This document shows positions 24,636 to 33,120 of a stretch of DNA of 64,000 nucleotides, one piece after another. This DNA comes from Pedobacter xixiisoli. GTDB lineage: Bacteria > Bacteroidota > Bacteroidia > Sphingobacteriales > Sphingobacteriaceae. A model generated the notes under the pieces. It worked only from the letters and a program-made list of their open reading frames with translations, had not been told where the DNA came from and made no database searches. Every line of letters starts with the position of its first letter. Positions within the stretch are counted from its first letter, which is position 1. The stretch lies in assembly GCF_900215335.1 (NCBI RefSeq), contig NZ_OCMT01000003.1, positions 124,001-188,000 on the forward strand, in the 5' to 3' direction. Position numbers and translations under genes: made by a program.

Positions 24636-24721
24636 TTGCTCATTTCTATTTGAACTAAGATATTAATAATTTCGATTTTTAAAATCAATACTGTAAATTT
24701 GGATATAAGTGCCTGACACCG

Positions 24722-25321
24722 ATGAAACTAACCAACTACACCGACGAACAATCGATACTTCTTCAATTAAAAGAAGGTAGTCAGCTTGCTTTCGAAAACC
24801 TTTACCACAGGTACTCCAAAAGGCTTTATTGGAAACTTCAAAAACTTGTTCATGATGAGGATCAAGCCGATGAAATCTTGCAGGATCTGTTTCTCAAAGT
24901 TTGGGAAAGGAGGGATCAGATAAATATTGAACAGCCTTTTGAAGCATATCTTCACCGTATCGCACAACGTATGGCAGTAGATTATTTTCGAAAACTGGAA
25001 AGACAGTCCAAGTTATACGAAAGTTATCGAACAGTGACTACCGAACTAACAGAAAATGTCGAGGAACTATTTGCTGCAAAAGAAACCCAAAACTTATTGA
25101 ATGATGCGATTAGCCAACTGCCAGAGCAAAGACGGAGAGCTTTCAAGCTATGTAAGATCGAAGGCAAAAGCCACCAAGAAGCAGCGGAAATTATGAATAT
25201 TAGCCCGAATACGGTACACAACCACCTAGTTAAATCAGTGAGTTTTCTTAAGGAAAGATTAGCCAATTCGGGCAAGGAACTTACGCCGTTTGCAATAATT
25301 TTACTTATCGAATTTCTATAA
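24722..25321 (+). CDS. ECF RNA polymerase sigma factor (FecI-like)
   Basis: This 199-residue protein has sigma region 2 at about residues 15-80 (AFENLYHRYSKRLYWKL, DQADEILQDLFLKVWERRDQI) and region 4 at about 128-172 (LPEQRRRAFKLCKIEGKSHQEA, then NISPNTVHNHLVKS). It belongs to the Bacteroidetes group of sigma-70 factors that activate SusC/SusD operons after release by a FecR-type anti-sigma. Normally fecR follows immediately; here fecR lies 3 kb away at 28366, beyond an inserted group of genes. The C-terminus ends in a hydrophobic LTPFAIILLIEFL, common in this group. Confidence 0.92.
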   Translation: MKLTNYTDEQSILLQLKEGSQLAFENLYHRYSKRLYWKLQKLVHDEDQADEILQDLFLKVWERRDQINIEQPFEAYLHRIAQRMAVDYFRKLERQSKLYESYRTVTTELTENVEELFAAKETQNLLNDAISQLPEQRRRAFKLCKIEGKSHQEAAEIMNISPNTVHNHLVKSVSFLKERLANSGKELTPFAIILLIEFL

Positions 25322-25375
25322 TATCAAGATAAACAACCATGAGTAAGCTAAGCTGGATTTACTATTCTCTTTTCC

Positions 25376-25813
25376 TTACTGCACCAATCCCTTCTCACGT
25401 AATTCAAAAACCGAGAACATGGGCATAACAGAATTTTTTCCTTGCAAAGCTTTCAGTTCATCTTTCAAAAGTGTATTGATACGGGCGATATGCTGACTTA
25501 AGGTTTCCAATATATCTGTCGGAGCATAAATTCCCAAGGTTTCAGCTTTCCGGTCCATTACCAGATTTGCACGATCCAGTACAAAACGAGCATCTACCTC
25601 CGATAGCAAGACCGGAACCTCCGCTCTATTTATTAATACGCTAACCTGTTTAATGGCCTGTAATATTTCCTGAAAGATGATGCGGAGATCCGCATATTCA
25701 GCACTCCCGGCATATACTCCACCTTTCAGGGTCAATTCAAATTGTTCATTGTACATTTTATTTTGGTTTTGGTAATTATTAAATTGTATCATTTGCTCAA
25801 TATGCATCCACAA
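25376..25813 (-). CDS. Small partner protein of the adjacent nuclease
   Basis: This 145-residue protein begins 11 bp after the nuclease gene stop. The first ATG is used here, but MYNEQFELTLKGGVYAG (ATG at 25756) is a plausible alternative start. The protein is mostly helical (RIIFQEILQAIKQVSVLINR, ILETLSQHIARINTLLKDEL). No signal or membrane segment is present and no family is recognised. Operon position suggests that it works with, or restrains, the PD-(D/E)xK protein upstream. Confidence 0.55.
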   Translation of the reverse strand: MWMHIEQMIQFNNYQNQNKMYNEQFELTLKGGVYAGSAEYADLRIIFQEILQAIKQVSVLINRAEVPVLLSEVDARFVLDRANLVMDRKAETLGIYAPTDILETLSQHIARINTLLKDELKALQGKNSVMPMFSVFELREKGLVQ

Positions 25814-25824
25814 GCTATACCCGA

Positions 25825-27162
25825 TTAATCATTTCGTTTATTAGTAAGTAATGCTAAGCTTTCCTCCAGATAGCTTAAGAGTTCATGTTCATCCATTCCA
25901 AGATAAGGGGCAAGTTTTCCAAAAGATAGGTAAAACTGACGTACAACATCATAACTTTTACTAAACGCTCTAAGATAATCTGGCAATTTGCTCTGGAGCC
26001 AGTTTTCCAACCATTCGCGGGTAATCATTCCTTCCGTCAACAATTTCCGGGCAAACTGCTTCTGTGGAAGCTCCGGGTTCAAAAAACTATCCAATTCGAT
26101 ATAGATGAATACTTCCTTTAGTGCATCATGCGTTGCTGTTTCAAATTGATCCCACATTAACTCTATAAAACTACTGATCGCACGCTGTTTCACTTCGTTA
26201 TTGAATTTACCTGCTTCCTTCAACTGCTCGACCATTTTACTTTCAAAGCTAACCTTAACTAGATTACTTATGCTAGGGTATCTTTTGATATACAATCCAG
26301 CAATTTCTTCAAGTGCGTAGAGCGTAAAAAAGGATGGAAGTTTCTCTCCAAAATAGAGTTCCTCTGTACCATTTATTTCTGGTCCAAATGGATCGATAAT
26401 CGTAAAGAATTTCAGATAATTGTTTACCAAGTGTGACAATTTTACCCCTTTCTGTGAGAACCAGACCCGATCAATATTGGTAAGTACATAAACAAATACC
26501 CCTTTCCTTATTGCAGTTGATAGTTTGTAATATGCTGCTCTAAGTTCCTCGATCGGTACATCATCCTTTCTATTCAAGTAGCTAGTTATAAATTCTCGCT
26601 CTTCGAACCGGGCTTTTTCCACAAGCTCCTCCGGTGGTTGATAGCCTTTAACAAAATCTTCATAGGGATAGTGCACCATCGTATCATAGGAAAAAAGCTT
26701 AAGGCAATGCTCAATGTATTTTGACAAGGGTGGACTACCAACCTGAAAAATTAGGTCGATGTCATCTCCATGGATCACGATCACATTTTGTCTTCGTCCA
26801 CGGTTCAATGCAGAAATAAAGTTTTCACTCAGTTTGGTCCTGGAAATGAAGATCCCTAAAGTTCCCTGGAATTTATTCTCAATTTTTCCTATGAAACTAA
26901 AAAGTTCAGAAGCCGCAAGATTACTTTTCACCCACTTCACTTCGACTAACAAAACTCGGTTCCAAATTTCTACGGCTCCGTCCACCTGTTCACTCCGGTT
27001 GTCATTGGAGTGGTATCCTCTTTTGAGTAAAGTAGTTTCGTCTTCAAAGATATCATTGATAAGTTCCTCAAATTGGAGACCCCGCTGCCTTTTTATTGCA
27101 AGATCCTTTACTTCATCTATCTGCTTGAGCAGCTCAAACTTTTCTATAAACCGAACGTCCAT
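25825..27162 (-). CDS. PD-(D/E)xK nuclease, restriction-endonuclease-like
   Basis: The N-terminal region (about residues 25-135) has the pattern of a restriction-endonuclease-like fold: a helix with FEELINDIF, then an Asp in QVDGAVE (D61), then E-V-K in LLVEVKWVKS (E74, K76), which gives the D-(X)n-ExK active site, followed by FIGKIENKFQGTLGIFISRT. This resembles Mrr-type and archaeal-resolvase-like nucleases. The C-terminal 300 residues are a helical domain of unknown type (FFTIIDPFGPEINGTEELYFG). Such two-part proteins are often parts of anti-phage or DNA-repair modules. It is inserted between the sigma factor gene and fecR and forms an operon with the 145-residue partner. Confidence 0.7.
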   Translation of the reverse strand: MDVRFIEKFELLKQIDEVKDLAIKRQRGLQFEELINDIFEDETTLLKRGYHSNDNRSEQVDGAVEIWNRVLLVEVKWVKSNLAASELFSFIGKIENKFQGTLGIFISRTKLSENFISALNRGRRQNVIVIHGDDIDLIFQVGSPPLSKYIEHCLKLFSYDTMVHYPYEDFVKGYQPPEELVEKARFEEREFITSYLNRKDDVPIEELRAAYYKLSTAIRKGVFVYVLTNIDRVWFSQKGVKLSHLVNNYLKFFTIIDPFGPEINGTEELYFGEKLPSFFTLYALEEIAGLYIKRYPSISNLVKVSFESKMVEQLKEAGKFNNEVKQRAISSFIELMWDQFETATHDALKEVFIYIELDSFLNPELPQKQFARKLLTEGMITREWLENWLQSKLPDYLRAFSKSYDVVRQFYLSFGKLAPYLGMDEHELLSYLEESLALLTNKRND

Positions 27163-27224
27163 TCAGCGAATAATTAATAAATGACATGAAATTACTACAA
27201 AATGAAATATTGTAGTTCTGTCAG

Positions 27225-27254
27225 TAGTCACTTTTCTTTTGATAAGCGTAATAC
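27225..27254 (+). promoter_or_regulatory. Promoter-like element, copy 1
   Basis: TAGTCACTTT, ten variable bases, then AAGCGTAATAC (the last 11 ending at 27254) form a 30-bp element repeated with identical spacing at 28310-28339 before fecR. Here it ends 54 bp before the ATG at 27309. The conserved blocks sit about one -35/-10 distance apart, so this is a candidate ECF sigma promoter. Confidence 0.5.
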
Positions 27255-27308
27255 TAATAAATGGTTAGGCGCCTAAACCACAAATCACATTAATAACCAT
27301 TTAAATCA

Positions 27309-27680
27309 ATGAAAGAAAATTTAACACCTGATGGCGTTGCGGCAAAGATCGCGGCAATTTATGCTATGACCACCCACAACCGCCTAGCGGAAGCAGCCGC
27401 TGTCGAAAACAGTTTTAAAACCTGGATCTCTGATAATTTCAATTTGGATGCAAATCAGACTACGTACTTGTCTGGAATTGGATCTGCGGCGGCAAGCAAC
27501 TTTGGCTATAACTGCGGTATCGCATTTAGAAACATGCTGCAAATTGCTTTAATAATTCCGACACCACGAACGCCGCCAACAAAATGGCTAAAGATGACCA
27601 ATAACATCTTAATTGCCACTGACGACAATGGAGCCTACGAAGCAACAGGTTCGCTCACCTTTGCGTACGAATATCGTTAA
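27309..27680 (+). CDS. Hypothetical protein under a shared promoter element
   Basis: This 123-residue protein begins MKENLTPDGVAAKIAAIYAM and has no signal peptide. It has Gly/Ala-rich segments (YLSGIGSAAASNFGYNCGIAF) and a single Cys. I do not recognise a family. Its upstream region carries the same 30-bp element as fecR, so it is probably regulated together with the SusC/SusD locus. It is flanked by minus-strand genes on both sides and stands alone. Confidence 0.5.
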   Translation: MKENLTPDGVAAKIAAIYAMTTHNRLAEAAAVENSFKTWISDNFNLDANQTTYLSGIGSAAASNFGYNCGIAFRNMLQIALIIPTPRTPPTKWLKMTNNILIATDDNGAYEATGSLTFAYEYR

Positions 27681-27747
27681 GTTAATTCTATGTATATCCG
27701 GCATCTTAGATTGTCGGATATACATTAATCATAACCTTAGACATATT

Positions 27748-28197
27748 TTAGTTAAGGTTTTGTCGACGTATTTTTATTTGTTCCAGTGCCCTAACATGAA
27801 TAAATTGGGCATTATCATAATCGTCCATGCTTTCCGCACTGTCTTCTAAGCTCGAATAAAATGTGGAAATTGCTTTAAGGTCCTCTTTCACGGATCCTGC
27901 CTCACAGTTCTCTATGAAATCAACGGCGTCCACTACTAGCCTGAAAATAGGAAGTGGTCCCAAAACGTTGTCGCTTATAAAAAGTACGTAGACATGTACA
28001 ATGTCATTTTCAAGATAGCTGGCAAATATCCCCACCTCTTCGTACACATCCGATTTATCCTCAACTACAACGCCATAGAAATTTATAAGTACATTTAGCT
28101 TGAGGAGTTTACTGGTATAAGCTATTCTTCTTTCATCATTGTATAAGTCCTTTATGGATACAATGTGAATATTCTTTGAGGCGAATAATTTTTCCAT
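27748..28197 (-). CDS. Hypothetical protein
   Basis: This 149-residue protein begins MEKLFASKNIHIVSIKDLYND. It appears alpha/beta with a hydrophobic core (VLINFYGVVVEDK, DIVHVYVLFISDNVLG) and ends in a helical region. There is no signal peptide. No family is recognised. It is part of the 3-kb insertion between the sigma factor gene and fecR and reads opposite to fecR. Confidence 0.5.
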   Translation of the reverse strand: MEKLFASKNIHIVSIKDLYNDERRIAYTSKLLKLNVLINFYGVVVEDKSDVYEEVGIFASYLENDIVHVYVLFISDNVLGPLPIFRLVVDAVDFIENCEAGSVKEDLKAISTFYSSLEDSAESMDDYDNAQFIHVRALEQIKIRRQNLN

Positions 28198-28309
28198 AAT
28201 ACGAATTTACAATTTTATCAAACGCTGAATTTGCTGCTGCCAAAAAAAAGATCATTCACAGGCATTAAAGGTTCAAAGTACTAATGCTGCAATTTATTTT
28301 CGTTATCAA

Positions 28310-28339
28310 TAGTCACTTTCTTCTCGACAAGCGTAATAC
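28310..28339 (+). promoter_or_regulatory. Promoter-like element, copy 2 (before fecR)
   Basis: TAGTCACTTT (28310-28319) and AAGCGTAATAC (28329-28339) repeat the element at 27225-27254 with the same 30-bp length. It ends 26 bp before the fecR ATG. This spacing suits a promoter read by the locus sigma factor. Confidence 0.5.
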
Positions 28340-28365
28340 AATTAAAGAGCAAACCTAAGCTTGAT

Positions 28366-29535
28366 ATGAAACGGATCGAAACACTTTACAGCAAGTATCT
28401 TGATGGCACTATAACTGACGCCGAAAAGAAAGAACTTTTTGACCGGATCAGAAATGCTGACGATCAAAGTTTGGAACAACTGTCCGAAAAATATTTGAGC
28501 CAAGAACCGCCGGAGGATCTTTCCTTTCTGCAGGAAAAGACGGATCGGGTGTTTTCCAAGATCAAAGGTCAGCTGAACTTGGAGCCGGAACCTAAGAAAC
28601 ACCTCATTTGGCATTGGCTTCCCTATGTTGCCGCAATCATCATTACCACTGCAGTATTTATCTTCATTGTGAACCAAAGGATCACCAGTAGAGTTAGATC
28701 AGGGGATTTTGTCCAAATCAGCGAAGACATTCCGGCGGGAACCAATAGAGCAACCTTGACTTTAGGAAATGGAAGATCCATTTCACTTGACCAGGCAAAT
28801 GCAGGGCAGATTGCAGCCGAACAGGGAGTAAGAATATTGAAGACCGACGAAGGACAACTAGCATACGAGGTATTGGCTAACACTCCCAACTCGGCAGCCT
28901 ATAATACCATTTCAACACCTAACGGTGGACAGTTTACCGTTACCTTGCCAGATGGAACTACAGTTTACCTAAATGCTGCGTCTACATTGAAATACCCTAC
29001 AAGTTTCGTTGGTGCCGAACGTCATGTAGAGCTTTCAGGTGAAGCTTATTTTGAAGTCGCAAAAAATAAGGGACGCACATTTACGGTAAGTACAGACAAA
29101 CAGAAAATCCAAGTATTAGGTACACATTTCAATGTGAATAGCTACCAGGACAACGGACAGATCATTACCACCCTGGCAGAGGGATCAGTAAAAGTAATTA
29201 CCAGCACTGGGTCCAAACTTTTGATACCGGGACAGCAAACCATAGTCAATGCAAATAGCATCAAATTGCAGGAAGCTGATCTCGAAACTGCCATGGCATG
29301 GAAAAACGGCAGGATAGAATACAAGGATGCGGACATTCAAACCATCATGGCGGACGTTGCCAGATGGTACAATATTGAAGTGCATTACGAAGGCAGTTTG
29401 CCAGAACGACGGTTTATGGCAAGTATTCGAAGGGACGCAAATTTGGCGTCATTGCTAAAGGTACTGAGACTTAGTGATATCAATTTTGAAATGAGGCAGA
29501 CGGCACAAGGCAAGCTGCTGATTGTCAAACCCTAA
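28366..29535 (+). CDS. FecR family anti-sigma factor (DUF4974)
   Basis: This 389-residue inner-membrane protein senses the state of the TonB-dependent transporter and controls the ECF sigma factor. A cytoplasmic N-terminus (about 80 residues, YSKYLDGTITDAEKKELFDR) would bind the sigma factor. A membrane helix follows at about residues 82-102 (WLPYVAAIIITTAVFIFIV). The periplasmic FecR domain contains TPNGGQFTVTLPDGTTVYLN and VELSGEAYFEVAKNKGRTF, and the C-terminal DUF4974 domain contains YKDADIQTIMADVARWYNIE. It has its own promoter-like element because the sigma gene has been separated from it. Confidence 0.92.
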   Translation: MKRIETLYSKYLDGTITDAEKKELFDRIRNADDQSLEQLSEKYLSQEPPEDLSFLQEKTDRVFSKIKGQLNLEPEPKKHLIWHWLPYVAAIIITTAVFIFIVNQRITSRVRSGDFVQISEDIPAGTNRATLTLGNGRSISLDQANAGQIAAEQGVRILKTDEGQLAYEVLANTPNSAAYNTISTPNGGQFTVTLPDGTTVYLNAASTLKYPTSFVGAERHVELSGEAYFEVAKNKGRTFTVSTDKQKIQVLGTHFNVNSYQDNGQIITTLAEGSVKVITSTGSKLLIPGQQTIVNANSIKLQEADLETAMAWKNGRIEYKDADIQTIMADVARWYNIEVHYEGSLPERRFMASIRRDANLASLLKVLRLSDINFEMRQTAQGKLLIVKP

Positions 29536-29655
29536 ATAAAAGCATATAAATACAAGTGAAACCAAACTAACCGATTATTTAACCAAACATGTGAGCCTAT
29601 GCAGTAGAAGACAATTTTTAGAATTTAGATAGTTAATAAGATCCAACATAAAAAA

Positions 29656-29683
29656 GGCTGGAAGTGCTACAACACAACCAGCC
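29656..29683 (+). other. Hairpin in the susC-like leader
   Basis: GGCTGG (29656-29661) pairs with CCAGCC (29678-29683), with an inner GTG/CAC pairing, 69 bp upstream of the SusC start. No T-run follows, so it is a leader hairpin rather than a terminator. Such leaders can be targets of post-transcriptional control. Confidence 0.35.
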
Positions 29684-29752
29684 AAACGTTGGGGTCTTAT
29701 GCTCATCGACTTGAAACAACAATGATTAACTAACCACCAACAGAACAAACTT

Positions 29753-32700
29753 ATGAATTTTTTAATAGGGTTTTTGCCTGCACTTTCAAATTGTGCAAAG
29801 GCAAGAGCAAACATTGCATTTCTGCCAGGAAATGGCAGATCGGCAAGCCCGCCACTAACTCAACTCATTATGCGGCTAAACCTAATCATTCTTTTGACTT
29901 TTCTATCGGCTTTGCAGGTATTGGCATTTAAGGCTAACGGGCAGACTATCACCTTAAAAATTAAGGATATGCCCATCGAAAAGGCGCTGGATGAAATCAA
30001 AAAGCAAAGTGGCTACAGTCTTTTTTATGAGAAAAAAGATTTGCCGAAGGATGCTAAAGTGACTATCGTACTACAAAAAGGAACGGCAGAGGAAGCCTTG
30101 GAGCAATGCATAAAGAACCAACCGTTGCAGTTTCAGATCGTGGACAAAATGATCATCATTAAAGCAAAGGAGAGAACGGTTCCAAAGCGAACGACCGAAC
30201 CCAACAAGCAAAACAGGGTTAGCGGAAAAGTCACAAACGATAAAGGCGATCCGATACCAGGCGTTACGGTAACAGTGAAGGGAACAGAAAGGCGGACAGC
30301 CACAGACAACTCCGGAGACTTTTCGATTAACGCCAATACTAACGAAGTATTGGTTTTTTCGTTCTTGGGCTACACTTCTGTAGAGCGAACGGTAAACAGT
30401 GAACAGATCAATGTAATCCTTACCGAACATTCCGGAGAATTAGATCAGGTGCAGGTAATTGCCTACGGAACCACTACCAAAAGATTAAACACAGGATCGG
30501 TGGGTTCCGTATCTGCCAAAGACATAGCAAACCAACCGGTTTCAAACCCATTGGCTACATTGGTTGGTCGTGTTCCGGGTTTAGTCGTTACGCAACAGTC
30601 AGGTGTTCCAGGATCGTCTTTTTCAATACAGATCCGTGGACGTAATTCTATTGCCCAGGGATCACAACCTTTGATATTGATTGACGGAATTCCATTTGCA
30701 GCAGCAAATGAAAACGTTCAAATGCTTAATTCGGCGATCAACAATTTCAATCAGGGTTCCGGAGTAAGTCCATTCAACACGATAAACCCAGCAGATATTG
30801 AAAGTATTGAGATTTTAAAAGATGCCGATGCGACCGCCATTTACGGAAGTCGGGGTGCAAACGGAGTAGTGCTAGTAACAACAAAAAAGGGCAAAGCCGG
30901 AAAAACGCAGATCAGCGCCAACTTTAACCAAGGTATTACACAGGTGAGAAAACTCTTGGCCCTACTGAATACGGAACAGTATGTTGCCATGCGTAGGGAA
31001 GCATTTGCCAATGCTGGAACCACGCCGACCATAAGCAACGCACCCGATCTTCTTGTTTTTGACCAGAACCGTTACACCGATTACCAAAAAGAGTTTTTAG
31101 GTGGAACCGGACACACCACTAACGCTAACCTTTCACTTTCTGGCGGTAGCAACGCCACACAGTTTTTGTTAAGTGGTACATACTACCGCGAAACTTCTGT
31201 GTTTCCTGGCAAACTGCCAAATCAGCGCGGCAGCATGCTGGCTAATATCAGCCACACTTCCGATGATAAAAAATTTACAGTAAACTTCTCGGGGAACTAC
31301 ACTTTGGTAGAGAACCGTGCTCCATCATCCGATTTAACGTTTAACACCTTTCTCGCTCCAAATACTCCCGAATTTTTCGATGCCAATGGAAAACTGCAAT
31401 GGACTTATAACGGAGTAACCTTCCAGAACCCTTATGCCTATTTGCGTGAGACCTATAACATCCGTACCAACAATTTGGCAGGGAGTTTAAATGCTTCCTA
31501 CAAAATTTGGAAAGGACTTTCTGCGAAAATATTGGCTGGATACAACCAACAGTTTACCAACGAAAAGTCCTTGTCTCCGGCAGAAGCTAAAAGCCCGACT
31601 AGTACAAACCCAGGACACTCGGCAGATTTTGCAAAAAATCAGTTCAATACGTGGAATATAGAACCACAAATGGATTATGCTGCAAAGCTCTGGAAAGGTA
31701 AATTAAGCACACTCGTAGGAATGACCTTCCTGTCACGTAGTAATGATCGCTTATCGGTTTCTGGAACAGGCTACAGTAGTGAAGCTTTGCTGGAGAACTT
31801 TGATGCTGCTAGTACCATCGATGCTACTAGTGCAGCATCATTATACAGATACAATGCGGTTTTCGGTAGGATCAATTATAATTTGGAAGACAAATACTTG
31901 ATCAATTTTACAGGAAGACGTGATGGCAGCAGCCGCTTTGGACCAGGTAGGCAGTTTGCCAACTTTGGTGCAGTGGGTGCAGCTTGGATCTTCTCATCCG
32001 AAAAATGGATGCAAAATATTCCAGTGCTGAGTTTTGGAAAATTACGTGGTAGTTATGGCATTACCGGAAATGATCAGATTGGTGATTACCAATTTGTGGA
32101 AAGTTGGTCGCCACCAACCGAAACATACGTTGGCGCACCTGGTTTAATCCCGAACAATCTTTACAATGAAGATTACGCATGGGAACGTAATGATAAACTT
32201 GAAGCAGCAATAGATCTCGGCTTTTTAAAGGACAAAATCTTATTATCTACCGGATATTTCCAAAATCGAAGTGGCAACCAATTGGTAAGTTATAGGGTTC
32301 CCGCAATAACTGGCTTTACTTCGGTACTAGCCAATTTTCCCGCAGTAGTCGAAAATAAAGGATGGGAATTTAGTTTATCAGGGTCAGTAGATAAGGGATT
32401 GTTTAAATGGAATAGTAATTTAAATCTTACTATACCTAAAAACACATTAAGATCCTTTCCAGGTATAGAAACTTCATCTTACAGGAACCAGTATGTAATT
32501 GGACATTCTCTAAATAGCATTTACAATTACACCTCTTTAGGTGTTGAACAACAAACTGGACTCATAAAATTCTTTGATGCCAACGCAGATAATTCAATAA
32601 CCATCGCCGATCGACAAATAAACGGAACAACTGATCCAAAATTCTACGGTGGTTGGCAAAATACAATTTCGTATTGCAATTTCGAATTACAGTTTTTCTT

Positions 32701-33118
32701 TGATTTTAAGAAACAGACAGGTCGTAACCCATACTACTATTTGTACGGAATTACATTACCGGCGGGTACAATGCGAAATATTCCCTTACTCCTTAACGAC
32801 CGATGGAAATCACCGGGAGATATTTCTGATCTGCCGAAAATAACTTCTGCAACTCCAGGGACTCAAGCAAATAATACATCAAACAGTAGTTTTTCGTACA
32901 GCGATCAATCTTATATCAGACTAAGAAATGTAACAGTTGGATATTCGCTGAACAGGAAAACATTATCCGTGATCGGTGCACAAACTGCTCGGATTTATGC
33001 ACAAGCTCAAAACATTTTGACATTCAGCCGAATGAAAGGTTTTGATCCAGAAATGCAAAATCCTACCATTTTGCCTGCACTACAAGCATACACTGTTGGA
33101 CTTCAAATTTCCTATTAA
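29753..33118 (+). CDS. SusC/RagA-type TonB-linked outer membrane transporter
   Basis: This 1121-residue outer-membrane receptor imports a ligand captured with the SusD partner. After a long N-terminus (a membrane-like helix at about residues 42-62) come an STN domain (about 68-125, MPIEKALDEIKKQSGYSLFY), a carboxypeptidase-like domain (about 156-225, VSGKVTNDKGDPIPG), the plug (about 235-370, with NPLATLVGRVPGL, IQIRGRNSI and LILIDGIPF), and a 22-strand barrel ending AYTVGLQISY. The STN domain indicates that the protein signals to FecR and so controls its own expression. It is followed by susD at 2 bp. Confidence 0.95.
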   Translation: MNFLIGFLPALSNCAKARANIAFLPGNGRSASPPLTQLIMRLNLIILLTFLSALQVLAFKANGQTITLKIKDMPIEKALDEIKKQSGYSLFYEKKDLPKDAKVTIVLQKGTAEEALEQCIKNQPLQFQIVDKMIIIKAKERTVPKRTTEPNKQNRVSGKVTNDKGDPIPGVTVTVKGTERRTATDNSGDFSINANTNEVLVFSFLGYTSVERTVNSEQINVILTEHSGELDQVQVIAYGTTTKRLNTGSVGSVSAKDIANQPVSNPLATLVGRVPGLVVTQQSGVPGSSFSIQIRGRNSIAQGSQPLILIDGIPFAAANENVQMLNSAINNFNQGSGVSPFNTINPADIESIEILKDADATAIYGSRGANGVVLVTTKKGKAGKTQISANFNQGITQVRKLLALLNTEQYVAMRREAFANAGTTPTISNAPDLLVFDQNRYTDYQKEFLGGTGHTTNANLSLSGGSNATQFLLSGTYYRETSVFPGKLPNQRGSMLANISHTSDDKKFTVNFSGNYTLVENRAPSSDLTFNTFLAPNTPEFFDANGKLQWTYNGVTFQNPYAYLRETYNIRTNNLAGSLNASYKIWKGLSAKILAGYNQQFTNEKSLSPAEAKSPTSTNPGHSADFAKNQFNTWNIEPQMDYAAKLWKGKLSTLVGMTFLSRSNDRLSVSGTGYSSEALLENFDAASTIDATSAASLYRYNAVFGRINYNLEDKYLINFTGRRDGSSRFGPGRQFANFGAVGAAWIFSSEKWMQNIPVLSFGKLRGSYGITGNDQIGDYQFVESWSPPTETYVGAPGLIPNNLYNEDYAWERNDKLEAAIDLGFLKDKILLSTGYFQNRSGNQLVSYRVPAITGFTSVLANFPAVVENKGWEFSLSGSVDKGLFKWNSNLNLTIPKNTLRSFPGIETSSYRNQYVIGHSLNSIYNYTSLGVEQQTGLIKFFDANADNSITIADRQINGTTDPKFYGGWQNTISYCNFELQFFFDFKKQTGRNPYYYLYGITLPAGTMRNIPLLLNDRWKSPGDISDLPKITSATPGTQANNTSNSSFSYSDQSYIRLRNVTVGYSLNRKTLSVIGAQTARIYAQAQNILTFSRMKGFDPEMQNPTILPALQAYTVGLQISY

Positions 33119-33120
33119 TT

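Noticed and set aside
29656..29683. Hairpin before the SusC gene as a terminator of fecR
   Set aside because: No T-run follows the stem, and it lies 120 bp after the fecR stop, so it is listed as a leader hairpin only.
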